Source of the DNA: Lateolabrax maculatus
Lineage: Eukaryota > Chordata > Actinopteri > Acropomatiformes > Lateolabracidae
Assembly (NCBI GenBank): GCA_031216445.1
Contig: CM062216.1
Location: forward strand, 5,701,501-5,765,500
Length of the DNA stretch: 64,000 bases
Direction of reading: 5' to 3'
Under the pieces are notes generated by a model, which saw nothing but the letters and a program-made list of their open reading frames with translations, was not told where the DNA came from and searched no databases. The translations under genes and the position numbers were made by a program. Shown here piece by piece: positions 35,169 to 45,430 of this stretch; position 1 is the stretch's first letter, and each line of letters opens with the position of its first letter.

Positions 35169-35219
35169 TACAATCTGTGGAGGAGTCACTCAATGAGCTG
35201 ACAGCCGTCAGTGAATCCT
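35169..35219 (+). repeat. Duplicated 51-bp block, copy 1 (pair with 38326-38376)
   Basis: 43 of 51 positions match 38326-38376 without gaps, from 'tacaatc' to 'atcct', including 'aggagtc' and 'ctgacag'. A (CA)n tract follows 32 bases later here and about 80 bases later at the other copy. The frame is open in both copies, but substitutions are spread over all codon positions and the reading frame outside shows nothing, so I treat it as a non-coding repeat. Confidence 0.6.
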
Positions 35220-35248
35220 GGTGGGGAGAGAGCTGAGCCAACTGTGGT

Positions 35249-35250
<2 letters not shown>

Positions 35251-35283
<33 letters not shown>

Positions 35284-35310
35284 AAACACACGCACACTCA
35301 AACACAAACA
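35251..35310. repeat. (CA)n microsatellite
   Basis: Uninterrupted CA at 35251-35281, then imperfect CA to about 35310. Confidence 0.97.
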
Positions 35311-35539
35311 CAGAGAGACTCCATCAGCACAGGGAAGCTCAAACAGACAGATGGGCTAATTTGTGACTGACTGTGTGTTATGAAACATTATCTCTGTGTC
35401 AGTGAAATCAAAATAACATTTTGGGTGTAAACGCCGAGCTTGTAACTGCCAACACACACTCCACATGTCCGTGGTAGCTGCATATGGACCACAATGCATG
35501 GCCTCGAAAAAAATAAAAAAAATAAATATTTTGTTGCTA
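35311..35539. other. Spacer
   Basis: No gene or repeat is recognised apart from an A-rich piece at 35505-35527. Confidence 0.45.
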
Positions 35540-36000
35540 AACTGCTGCAAATGCCGTTTATTGAGTCATCTGGGGTGAACTGCATGCGGCCGTATAGGTT
35601 TGCCAATCGCATCCCACCTGCCAGTGCCAAATTAAGCCATCGAATCAATTTCAAGAGTCTGGAGGAAAATGAAGGCCATTATAGGCATTGAATTTTATTT
35701 GCACTCTATTCAAAATTAAAGGCTATTGACAGGCGGCTTTGTTTTGTTCTCTTTCATCCACTCTACCGTTAGAGTGGGGATAGGTGGTTGCGGCTGCATT
35801 TTAATGGCCTGCCCCTTTAACGGACGGCTACAGAGCCACTTTATAATCCCCCTTGCTGGGTATTTGTGTATGCGGGGAGTGTATTGTAGCTAACTGAACC
35901 TGGCTCACTGCTCTCCGTGGATGTTTTGTTGTCAAATAATGGGAGAGTGATGGGGTCCTACCCCGCTGCGAGCCACCGCTAAGATTAGACAGATCTTCAC
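35540..36000. promoter_or_regulatory. Candidate conserved non-coding element cluster
   Basis: A 460-base complex block without simple repeats. It has AAATTAAGCCATCGAATCAATTTC, GGCCATTATAGGCATTG, TTTATTTGCAC, CTATTGACAGGCGGC, GCATTTTAATGGCC and CTTTATAATCCCC among its words. No coding frame persists. Among the strongest enhancer-like textures here. Confidence 0.4.
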
Positions 36001-36739
36001 ACTGGACGATTGGTGAAATTTATCACTGTCACTGGGTGCCAATCCAAGCGTTTTTCTTTTTTTTTTTTTTTTCCCCCTTCTACCACCTCCCCCACCTATA
36101 ATGCTTGTGGTGGTTTCTCATTTGGAACCTGCAAACCAGTTGTCATGTGTACTTTCCACTCCGATAGTGATAGCTTTAAGCAGCGCCTCAAAAAATCACC
36201 CTCTGCTTCATGGTCTCTGCACAAATGCTCATCGCGTTTCTCGTGTCTGGCGTGCATGTGAAATTTGAGGTGATTTGTGTCGGTGTGGATGTGTGCGTCG
36301 TGACATCATTGAGCATGCAACATGTGGTATGTGACAGGCAGATATATAATACCTCTTCTCTGTATCATTTCTTCATCCTAAACCACAAGGATCTTCAAAA
36401 CGACAAAATGCCGATTTATCTGAAAAATCCATACATTTGAAAGTAAATGTGCACACCTTTTCATTCTTTAACTATTTGCTTTGCCAACAGAAGAGCTATT
36501 TTGTGCAATCGCAATGCATCAAGCGTGTATAATTAAGAGAACACAAAAGTCTAACAGCCAATCTCCAATTTCCAGGTTAAATCTCCATGTCTTTTGAGGG
36601 TCTTTATGCCAGCTGACGTAACACTCAGCGAATACCAGACTTGTACTCTAAAACTACTTTAATTAAACACAGCGTGCAGCTGTGTGTTAATATGCATATG
36701 TGTGCAGACTGGTTACTAGTGAAGCATCAAGAAGGAAGG
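36001..36739. other. Spacer
   Basis: T-run at about 36057-36072. No gene is recognised. Small frames at 36010-36440 lack domains. Confidence 0.45.
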
Positions 36740-36890
36740 AGGATTTTTTTCCCCCACCTTGCTTTAGTGAGTTGAGAGGCCACGTTTCTCAGCCGGCAGA
36801 TTCTGATCCCTTTCGAAGCGCTGGTGGAATTAGCATGCAGAAGAGAGCGCTGAAAGGTGCTCTGGCCCTTAACTGAATCTCTGCCTCTCG
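36740..36890. promoter_or_regulatory. Candidate conserved non-coding element
   Basis: Complex block with GCTTTAGTGAGTTGAG, GGTGGAATTAGCATGCAG and TTCGAAGCGC words, bordered on the right by C/T-rich sequence. No coding frame. Confidence 0.3.
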
Positions 36891-36907
36891 CTCCCTCTCT
36901 CACTCCA

Positions 36908-37020
36908 CCCCCCCCCCCCCCCCCCCCCTTCTTCCTCAGGTAAAAGTAATGGATTGTAGCTGGCTCTGGCCTCCGTCCTGTCGCGTCACGCCTGCTAGCC
37001 AGCCAGCCAGCCGGCCAGGC
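36908..37020. repeat. C-run and AGCC tandem repeat
   Basis: A 21-base C-run lies at 36908-36928. A short (AGCC)n tract at about 36997-37011 follows. The Pro/Ala-type frames around here are compositional. Confidence 0.9.
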
Positions 37021-37740
37021 GGAAGGGCAGAGCCGTGGGCTCTGTTATTTAGCCTCCATTCCTCCGCAGTCACACTCGCTAACTCTGAGGCCAGCTGTCC
37101 GAGCACACCGGGCCCCGAGGATGGCAGCGCCGCCTTAACCGAGAGGTGACACCCCCCTCCACGTTCTTTAACAGATTGCCACCTCGGGCCAGCATATCTG
37201 AATACCAATGAACAAAAAAAGAAAAAGAAAAAAGAAAAAGGAAAGAAACTTCTGCAGCACTGGACAGGAACAGTGAGGTAAAATAAAAAAGTATAACAGA
37301 CAACAAAAAGAATATCTCGTAAGAGAACCTGGCACAAGGTTAGGAAGTAAAATATTTTCTTTGTGTGCACTTGTGTCATGTGAAAGCTCATATTTTTACT
37401 TAAAGCTCAGCTAATCATCATTTGTTATACTGAAAATGGATCAAAAGGATTATTTTCATCGTTCATTATTATTCTGTCCATTCTTTTATTTTTCCTGATC
37501 AACAGTCCAAAACCAAAGACATTCTGTTTGAAATTATATAATAAACAGAAAAGCAGCACATTTCCACATTTGAGACGCTTGAACCAACAAATATTTGCCA
37601 TTTTCGACTAATGAATTGTCATAAAATGCTGGCAATTAATTTTCTGTCGATCGACTTATTGATTCATTGTTTCAACTCTGCAGCAGTTCAGTTTTTTAGC
37701 TTTTTTCAGATCAGAATTGTCTTTTTTACGCCACATTTAA
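37021..37740. other. Spacer
   Basis: GC-richer until about 37190, then AT-rich with an A/G-run at 37216-37248. The 151-codon minus-strand frame (36936-37391) has a Phe-rich stretch encoded by that A/G tract and no domain, so it is not called. Confidence 0.45.
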
Positions 37741-38150
37741 TGTATGGTTCAGTTTTAGCTCATTAACCTTGGTTCCGGGAGCAGCAGGCAACTGTTTTCA
37801 GCAAAACAAGCTCTGATAAACCACTGTACACAGAGTCAGGAGACACACAAATGAAGCGACTGTAGCTGGTGAATAGACTGGAACACTTGGCAGCTAAAGA
37901 GGCAGATATTTCCTCTTAGGGGTTGGTGGAGTCCAAACCAGAGCTAAAAAGTAGAGCGAATAGTGGATTTCCGTTCATCAGGTGGACACAAAAGGAAATC
38001 CAACTGGACGATGATGTTGCTCCGTGTCTGCTGCATTTGTGGATAGGCAATGTTCGCCATAACAACTGTATGCTGATATTACGTGAGGGCTGTGTGTCTG
38101 TCAGCTTGTTGTTGAGTCCCTCTGCCACCAAATGTTCATAACCACTTTAA
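37741..38150 (+). mobile_element. Dispersed repeat family A, longest copy
   Basis: About 410 bases carrying all the family words: 'cagttttagctcatta', 'tgttttcagcaaaac', 'gcagatatttcc', 'gttggtggagtcc', 'aaccagagct', 'catcaggtggacacaaa', 'gttgctccgtgtctgctg', 'cttgttgttgagtccctc'. The match to 22650-22965 and 28040-28260 is in the same orientation. Two small overlapping frames (71-72 codons) have no domain. Confidence 0.65.
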
Positions 38151-38325
38151 CATAAAACGTCAACCTGCCCGTTCGGATACACGGGGGAGCAAAGGTCGTA
38201 GCTGCGTAATCGGTCCTGACAGTCACCCAGCGCTCACGCCGCAGCAGCCCTGTGTTGATGGGTATGTAAATGTCGAAGCAAGTAGATGTGCAGTGGAATG
38301 TGCAAAGTTGGAGTGAATGTTGATG
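38151..38325. other. Spacer
   Basis: No gene is recognised. CpG-bearing patch at about 38165-38245. Confidence 0.4.
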
Positions 38326-38376
38326 TACAATCAGTGCAGGAGTCCCTCACTGAACTGACAGCTGTCTGTGGATCCT
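38326..38376 (+). repeat. Duplicated 51-bp block, copy 2 (pair with 35169-35219)
   Basis: Second copy of the block described at 35169-35219, direct orientation, 3.16 kb away, with eight substitutions and no gap. Confidence 0.6.
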
Positions 38377-38439
38377 TAATGAATGTGTGCTGCCATCGGC
38401 TCAGAGTCTCAACCAAAACAGACAAGCGTCCGCACACAC

Positions 38440-38511
38440 ACATACGCCTGCACGGATGCACACACACACACACACAGACACACACACACACACAGACACA
38501 CACACACACAA
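38440..38511. repeat. (CA)n microsatellite, interrupted
   Basis: CA units with ACAGACA interruptions, mainly 38459-38511. Confidence 0.97.
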
Positions 38512-40195
38512 GCAAAAAACTAACACCTAATGGAGAAAGAGTTCTTTGGAGTAACTTAATCGCAATTACAAACACTGCTACAGTGGTGAGTCATATTAGG
38601 TTGAATGCCAATGAGAAGCATTGTCATCCATAAAAGAATGTCTGGCAACCAGCACTTATGTGGCTTTTTAAACTAACGTATCAGTTCCAAACAGGACAAA
38701 TCGTTTGTGCCCACATAACAAGTGCATCAGTCAAAAAGCAAAAGCAACATTATTTAATATCTCAAGGGGAGCGGGACTGGAAAATGAGCACAACATCTGC
38801 CAAACACAAACTGAATCGACAAAGAAGGAGAGCAGACACGGGCTGAAACTTACCAACAGGGATGTGACAAACCTAGTGTACACAGTAAATTTTACACCAG
38901 GCAATCTATTATGAGCCTCCTGAAATGTTTGCAATAATGTTTTTCCTACATAACACAGCTGCACAGTGCACACTTTGTAATGGTAAAGTAAGAAAAGCTA
39001 TTTAACTATGTTTTACAGCTGGAAAGCATTTATGAAACACAAATAGCTTGCACTGGAGTATTCCTATAATGGGTGTCTATTATATTTTTGTGTCCCATAA
39101 TATTTTCCTTAATATCAAGACAGGGGTGTCAGGGTGGTGTTCAAATGCATTTGTTGCATCTGTTTACTAAGTCATCACACTTTGTGTTTCTATTTGAGGA
39201 AAAAAAGAACAAAATTTGACATGGATCTGCTTATATATACTGTAGCTGATATTAAAAATGCCAGGATGGGACGTGATCCCGATCCTGTAAATCAACTCTG
39301 CACATGCTGTAGGTCGACTCTTATACTGTGTGCAAAGACGTGGAAATGTTTCAGCTTGTGTTCCTACACGAGTGGCATTGTAGCATTGTTTGTGATGATG
39401 ACAATTATATCTTTTTCATTTTAGCTAAACTTGATCTCTAAGGTTGGACAGTGAAAACCAATTATGCTGGAGAGCAGTTAACAAAAAGACAATTACTAGC
39501 CACTACTTTTTAAGCTTGTGATGCAATTGCAGCAACTTATGTTGCGCTATATATATCCAAAATCACAGAAAGTAAGTGTAAAGCAATTTTCCTTCTTGTA
39601 GGTTTTTTTTTAAGAGAAATTAACAATGTCCTTCACACGTCTGGCACCTGGTAGATGAAGGTCTGCTAGAAATCTTCTGTATTCGGTTTTAGACGCAACA
39701 GACTGGCGCCGAGTTTGGAGGCGCTGGATAAGAGAGATGCTACATTGTTGCTGAGTAAACTAAGGTTGGCATAGTTCCTTGTTTAGAAACCCAATATCCA
39801 ATAGAATCCTCACACATGCCAGGCTGTGTTAGAAATAACCTTATTTGAAAGTATCGAATCTTAGCAGGTCTGGGGAGGGTTAAATACTGAGCTTCAGGAC
39901 ATCATCTTCAGATTAGAGTAGAAGCAAGCTAAGTTGCTGTTTTCCCCATTTCTCCTCGATCGAGCTTCAATAAATAATTCTGCTTATAACATCCAGGTCT
40001 CATGAAACGGCTTCAGTCATGAGTAAACCGGCTCTCAGATTTCCTTCACAGTAAGGAAGTAACTGTAACACAGGAAACAACCCAATCCTCCCTGAATACA
40101 ACACAGCAGATTCATCCTATTTCCTCAAATTCCACTCCGGCGTAGTGAAGACAAGAAACATCTCCGCTCACTTAAGGTGACAAACAAAAGCACAG
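38512..40195. other. Spacer
   Basis: About 1.7 kb without a recognised gene, RNA or confident repeat. Small frames at 38658-38973 and 39134-39424 have no domain. Confidence 0.45.
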
Positions 40196-40270
40196 TCCAT
40201 TAGAAACAGCATGCAGAGACATACTGCTGCATTAACAAATGTAATCGTGTTGAGCGGCACATGTATTTTT
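40196..40270 (+). promoter_or_regulatory. Three-copy non-coding block, copy 2
   Basis: Direct-orientation match to 13217-13300: 'tccatta', 'catactgctgc', 'acaaatgtaat' and 'tgagc-gcac' words are conserved. Its first 25 bases are also the left arm of an inverted repeat with 40555-40579. Confidence 0.6.
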
Positions 40271-40554
40271 CATTTCTCTTGCCATTGCTTCATAAGGCCA
40301 CAGTCACGCAGCTGCAATCATATCACAAGACAAAATGAATTTGAAGAGCTCGCTGTGTGTATCTGCCTTCCACACTGCCTTAACTTCTGTTCTGCCTCCT
40401 CACTGCCAGGAGAATTAAACCACAGTGTGCAGTAATGGCAAAAGTGAAAGCAGTCCCCATTAAATGTGATAATAAGCTGTGTGATAAAACCATGTTTGGA
40501 AAAATTGCAATACATGTGTCATTCAACAAGATGTATTAGTTCAGGTAGCAATTT
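40271..40554. other. Loop region of inverted repeat
   Basis: Complex sequence between the arms at 40196 and 40555. No gene is recognised; the 74-codon frame (40211-40435) lacks a domain. It may be part of one larger conserved or transposon-derived element. Confidence 0.35.
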
Positions 40555-40589
40555 GTCTCTGCAAGCTGTTTTTAATGGATTTTCGGAGC
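40555..40589 (-). promoter_or_regulatory. Three-copy non-coding block, inverted partial copy
   Basis: On the minus strand it matches 13206-13242 over about 35 bases with few differences ('aaaatccatta', 'aaacagcttgcagag'). With 40196-40220 it forms 25-base inverted arms with two mismatches, about 330 bases apart. Confidence 0.6.
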
Positions 40590-41300
40590 CCAGGACTTCC
40601 GGAAGGGAAGGCAAACGTGCATTAGAACAGACAGTATGAGCTTAGAACTGGGACATTAGTGAGTTTAGATGTTTCCTGGGCAATAACGGCGAGAGAAAAA
40701 ACTAAATGCATCATCCCATAAACAACAGGAAGTGATTTCTACATCCAAAGAAAGCTGGCGTCTCTAGCCCATCTTTAGCTTCGCTCATCCATTAACTCTG
40801 CGGAAAAAGCATTGCAGATTGTTTTCTAAACATGGTGTACTGGCATCACCTTGCAAGATTTGTGGGCATTGAGAAAACGATTTTCTCTCCAACATGCGTA
40901 GTTTTTTGCAGCCTCAGTCATGCTGTAATAAAGCTTGGTAAAATAGTAAAATAGTTCATGCAAACACAAAAACAGTCCTTGTTTTGTACCTTTGGCAACA
41001 GAGGCAGATAAGGGGGGTTATAAGGACAAGTCATGAGGCCTGCGTGCCGTGACCCCCTCCATCTGGAAATGAACGCTGCAGCTTAAACTTTTCCATTGAC
41101 CGAAATCTGTCACACAGCCATTTCACCGTCATTTTTTTCTTAAATTGCCCGATACGCAGGCAGCAATGACAGTCATCCCGGAATGTCATCTGAGCGAACA
41201 ATTAACAGAGCAGCAAAAATGTGAGGTCAGATATAATTAACATATGTGCTGCTCAGCTATAATTGCTCAAGTCTAAAGCAAGTAATTAAATCATTCAAAG
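40590..41300. promoter_or_regulatory. Candidate conserved non-coding element cluster
   Basis: Complex run with CAATAACGGCGAG, AACTAAATGCATCATCCC, GTCATCCCGGAATGTCATC, CAATTAACAGAG, GATATAATTAACATATG, AGCTATAATTGC and AAGTAATTAAATCATTC words; densest over 41100-41300. No coding frame. Texture-based call. Confidence 0.4.
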
Positions 41301-41569
41301 TGAGCCATGCAGACAATGACTGACTGAGTTTTTTCTGCATCTGCAAGGGGGAAGGGGGGGCATGGAGGAGCTGGTGCGCTTTGCTCCTCTCCGTCACACC
41401 CCCCCTGGGACCACCATGCATATATCTGCGGCACACACATACACAAAATAAAGAAGTAACAGACGCTCTGCTTTGTAATCGTCTGGCAGGAGTAGGTAAC
41501 GCTGGGGGGGGGGCGCTACGAAGAAGAAATGGTTCTCCCTCCTATGAGCCGGGAGATAGATCCTTCATC
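41301..41569. other. G/C-run spacer
   Basis: G-runs at about 41347-41360 and 41503-41512 and a C-run at 41398-41405. No gene is recognised. Confidence 0.5.
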
Positions 41570-41770
41570 CCTCCCTTTATTCTCAGGAATCACACAGGTT
41601 CAGTCACATGTTTAAGGTGCTCCTAATTGACGGCGTAGAGATCCGCTCATTATGATACATGCGTCGGGGCGGCCTGTCAGACAGGAGGAAGTGGAAGGGA
41701 GCAGCATTAAGCGAGTGGCAGGGGCATTATCAGTCTATATTTCACAGGTGTCAGCGGGGACTTGTCCCCG
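41570..41770. promoter_or_regulatory. Candidate conserved non-coding element
   Basis: Complex block with TCCTAATTGACGGCG, GCTCATTATGATACATG, CATTAAGCGAGTGG and GGGGCATTATCAG words. The 123-codon frame at 41659-42030 starts inside but shows no domain. Confidence 0.35.
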
Positions 41771-42132
41771 TTTCGTCCTCTGGGTGTCATTTATTAAATG
41801 AAGGAATGAAAGGGATGTTTAAGGTAGAAATACAGGCCAACTTGGAAAAGGGATTACACATTGTAACAGGAAGAAAAATTGCATTTGAACCTCGGATCCG
41901 AAATCCAGGTTCCATTGGAATTGCTGCAATCAGTGGATTAGTTTGCTTTGCTTTGACACAACTTTTTAAAACAAGACATGAATCTGTGCAGTGGACCAAT
42001 TGCAAACCATTTGACACTTCTGACCTTTGAGGGAAAGAGAGAGAACCAGAGGGTCCGAAATAGAGGAACCTGTTGTGAACATATGTGGTTTGTGACTGGC
42101 CTCCAGAACAACACATGTACATGTTTTCTGAC
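41771..42132. other. Spacer
   Basis: No gene is recognised. Frames on both strands (41659-42030, 41787-42137) overlap each other and lack family signatures. Confidence 0.45.
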
Positions 42133-42310
42133 CCCACCCTGCTATGGTTAATGTTTGGTTAGGTTTATGCACAAAAATGAATTGTTAGGATCAGGGAAAA
42201 ATTGAGGTTTGGGTTGAAATAACTACTTGGTTAGGGGTTGAGGAACGATCTTGGTTATTGTTGAAAGAAACCAGTGTGGACTGCTGGTGAGAAACGGGAA
42301 GCCAACAACT
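42133..42310 (+). mobile_element. GGTTAGG-rich dispersed repeat
   Basis: 'atggttaatgtttggttagg', 'gttaggatcaggg', 'gaggtttgggttg' and 'ttggttaggggttg' resemble a common fish dispersed repeat with degenerate GGTTAGG units. A shorter related piece lies near 32384. It is not a true telomeric array because units are irregular. Confidence 0.5.
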
Positions 42311-42839
42311 GCCTCTCGTGTCCCTGACATTTTTGTTTACCCATCCGACCACGCCAACCTCTGCTGGCTTCGTGGCTCTATAGCAACGCTTCCTCCTTCG
42401 CTCCTGACTGACAAGAATCATATTTCTTATGACCACTAGGGGGCTTTTCCACTTGAACATAAATATGTAATTATTGGGCATGTGCTGGAACGACTGGAAC
42501 AACGGTAATGATGCTGCCATTTTTTCTCGGGAGGACAGGCTCATTTAGAAATCCACGCTGTGCCGAATGAGGTGCAACACCAATAATTCTTTTCTCATCA
42601 TTTTGCCACAAACAAAAACTAAGAATCACAAAGAGAGTTTGCTCCCAAAATTAATCAAAATACTAATATTCTTTTAGTTTTATTCTTTTGGTTTTTATGT
42701 TCATCGCAGGGAAAGGACGAATAACACCAGGTACAACCAATGGTATCCACCTCTATGTAGTCTATACATCACCAAGCTTTCAGTTTCACCACTTTCTAAT
42801 GTGACCAAGCACTATAATATACACATTCCCATTCATGAA
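42311..42839. other. Spacer
   Basis: No gene is recognised. It contains a CTCF-like motif at 42433-42444. Confidence 0.45.
42433..42444 (+). promoter_or_regulatory. CTCF-like core
   Basis: CCACTAGGGGGC is an exact match to a frequent CTCF core. The flanking bases fit less well than at 19152 and 19981. Confidence 0.4.
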
Positions 42840-42990
42840 TTTAGGGAACCGGGAGTCTCCGGTCCACCTAACTTGTATATCTCTGGACCGTGAGGAGAGA
42901 CTGAAGCCCCCAGGGGAAACCCACACAGGCGAGGAGAGTGTACAGCCTCCACACAGGGAGGGAGGGCCACTGAGTCCTTCCTGAGGATTT
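42840..42990 (+). mobile_element. Common teleost dispersed repeat fragment
   Basis: The words 'tctctggaccgtgaggag', 'ggggaaacccacacagg' and 'gcctccacacaggg' in this order match, with divergence, an abundant fish repeat I recall (GGAGGAAACCCACGCAGAC-type). No frame. Class is uncertain. Confidence 0.55.
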
Positions 42991-43374
42991 GTTTCTGTCA
43001 GATGAAGAAAGGCGCTGGCAACTTTTGACATTATGTTCTCAGCGGACCACGGATGAGGTCAGAAGCAGTATATCATCTTTCTTTTTCTTTTTTTTCCCTC
43101 TTTTCTTTTTCAATGGCAAAACTCGGCTACTGAGTGCCTTGTTACAGTGTGTCTTCTTTTCATAATAAACCAATATGCTTTCAACCTGTCTGACCCAGGG
43201 AACGAGGCCTTCCAGAGCAAATTCAAAACACTTTGCGTGTGCTCTGTTCTTGACATTTAAAACCATATGAAAATGAAAATGGATCCCAATTAGAGCTGCA
43301 GGAAGCATAAGGCCCTCTTGGTTCTCTTAGTAACTAGCTGGTTTAAACATTTCCCCCCCACGAAATGCCTTGAA
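42991..43374. other. Spacer
   Basis: T/C-rich tract at about 43080-43110. No gene is recognised. Confidence 0.45.
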
Positions 43375-43700
43375 AATTGACCTTCTCGTTCTGCGAGCGG
43401 CAATAAAAGCCGCCTTGAGTGGCCTCAGATCAAGCTATTTTGATAGTCGTCTGTGAGGACGAAAATGTGAAAGTAAAAATAAGGCAAAGCAAGAGGGAAC
43501 ATAATCACGCAGCATATTATTGCAGAGGTAGTGTTTTGCACTTAAATGTGCCACATGCTCTCAGTAAAGAAACATGACATTAACCACCAGGTGTTAATGC
43601 AAATCACAGGAGCTGGAGACGGTAATAGCCCCTTTAAGATAGGTGATTATTATTGAGGCAATCGTCAGAGGTGTGACATTATGCGCTGAATAAGTCTAAA
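43375..43700. promoter_or_regulatory. Candidate conserved non-coding element cluster
   Basis: Complex blocks with CGGCAATAAAAGCCGCC, TCAAGCTATTTTGATAG, a perfect octamer within GTTAATGCAAATCAC (43597-43604), GGTAATAGCCCC, GATTATTATTGAGGCAATC and GACATTATGCGC words. No coding frame. Confidence 0.4.
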
Positions 43701-43869
43701 AATATATGAAATAATGTAACTACATCCTGCGGAGCTACTGACATAAACACACAGCAGTGCTGTAACAGGCTAATGTGAAGGGAGGATGGAACAAAAAAAA
43801 TAAAAAGAGAGACCTATGCTATATTTAAACTTGAGGATGCCGAGGCAGGGATGTCGGTTGGATCACCTG
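43701..43869. other. Spacer
   Basis: No gene is recognised; A-rich near 43792-43808. Confidence 0.4.
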
Positions 43870-44460
43870 TTGAAGAGCATTCATTTCAACAAGGGAACAA
43901 AGGTCAGCATCCTTGCTGGAGCTTTGATTGGCAGGCGGGGGAGCTTGATGCCCACAGCAGCGGCCCAGCGGAGCAGCCAACGGTGGCGTGTGGCTTGGCT
44001 GGGCCACATTTCTGACTCAATGCTGACTAACTGAGTGTGTCTGCTGACAGTGTGTCTGACTGATAGGATCACCCCAGGAGGCTCTTCCAGGGCCTTTACA
44101 AAGTGTCTCTGATAGGCCAGGCCCGTAGCACTGCCGCGAGGGCCCGTCGACAAATTAAATTTAAGCCCTGCTAATGCATAGCGTAATCACAGAGTGAGGT
44201 GGTGATAAATTTTTCAGCGGGGTTACCATGGGCGCAGCAGAGGAAGAGCTCGGTGTAGAATCCGAGATGGAAAAGAGAGGAGGAGCTGCAGCGGCGGAGG
44301 GAAAAATAGCCGAGTGTGACCTCAGCACCGCGCTGAAAACTCCTGCACTCAGAAGCCAAGGACTCGTATGAAAGAACAACAATAACACGCCATTATGAGA
44401 TGTAACATTTTGCGACGACCTGCGTTTCCAGGGGGAAATTTGAAAGAAAAGCAATTTCAC
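43870..44460. promoter_or_regulatory. Candidate conserved non-coding element cluster
   Basis: A ~590-base complex run with GCTTTGATTGGC, CTCAATGCTGACTAAC, CCTGCTAATGCATAGCGTAATCAC, GGTGATAAATTTTTC and CGCCATTATGAG words. Overlapping small frames on the minus strand (43825-44460) lack domains and splice logic. Texture-based call. Confidence 0.35.
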
Positions 44461-45360
44461 ATTAAACTATCTGACACAATGCAGGTCTGTGGAGTAGAAG
44501 AGTGGGGTTGGGGGAGGTGAAGGGAGGGAGCGAGGAGTGCGTGTGTGTGAATTGTTGGAGGGGTGACGGTGGCGGGGGGTGTTCAGCAGCTTCTTAACAG
44601 CCATTGGCCGACTGGAGCGAGACGCACACATCCCCTCCGCAGAGTTAAAAGGGATGGAGTGGATGAAATTTCAAAGCCTCCCCTGCAGACACACACTCTG
44701 CTTTGCACACATCAGCACTGAGATGTTCAAATATTCAACTCCGTCGTTCCACCCTGGTTTCATCTCCTGTACGCTGGTATCAGACATGGTTCTGCTGTGA
44801 TTAATGAGAAAACCCCCCCCCCCCACAAACCAAAAAAATGACTCTACATGCATAAATGTGTGCACAAGAACACTCCTTCTACAAATGTCCCTTATTTCCT
44901 TCCATGATGCTAAAAACTGTCCTTAATTTAAAAGAAAACGGTTTCTCTGAGTCGTATATTTCCCATGATTACTTGCTGCAGGCAGTACAAGAAAGTGAAA
45001 GTCACTGCGAGATAAGGGAAGTGGCAGACATTCACCTATTAAACTCCATTCACTTATTATGACCAACAATGCTGTTCTGATTAACCGGCACATTGACATC
45101 GTTATGAGACACATTCCAGAAGCGAAACACAAAGAGTAACTCTGCTGCCCTTGTACAGACAATAAGGAGCTGCGGCGTGTTCAGCTCTCCCTCCTCCGCT
45201 TTTATTTCCCTGACTTGACAGCCTTGATTTGACCACTCTCCTCCTTTCCTTTACGAGCTTCCCTCACTGAACATCTGTACAGCCAACGTCGCAGCAGTCC
45301 GTGCTATAAAACAAATGCGGCAGAATTATAATCCAACGCACTAAACCAAGCGATAATTCT
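44461..45360. other. Spacer with some complex patches
   Basis: G-runs near 44500-44580 and a C-run at 44814-44824. 44935-45120 (CCATGATTACTTGC, ACCTATTAAACTCC, GATTAACCGGC) has CNE-like texture. No gene is recognised. Confidence 0.4.
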
Positions 45361-45430
45361 GAGATCTCCTTTTTTGTTGTTTTTTCTTTGCTTTCTTTCT
45401 TTCTTTTTTTTTCTTTTTTTGTTTTTTTAT
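45361..45430. repeat. T-rich tract
   Basis: T with interspersed G and C (CTTT units) over about 60 bases. Confidence 0.9.

Noticed and set aside
35169..38376. Possible shared peptide encoded by the two 51-bp blocks
   Set aside because: The translations look alike only because the DNA is alike; substitutions do not favour third codon positions and the frames have no extension.
42133..42310. Interstitial telomere repeat
   Set aside because: Units vary (GGTTAGG, GTTTGG, GGTTAATG) and are not in a regular array, so a dispersed repeat fits better.
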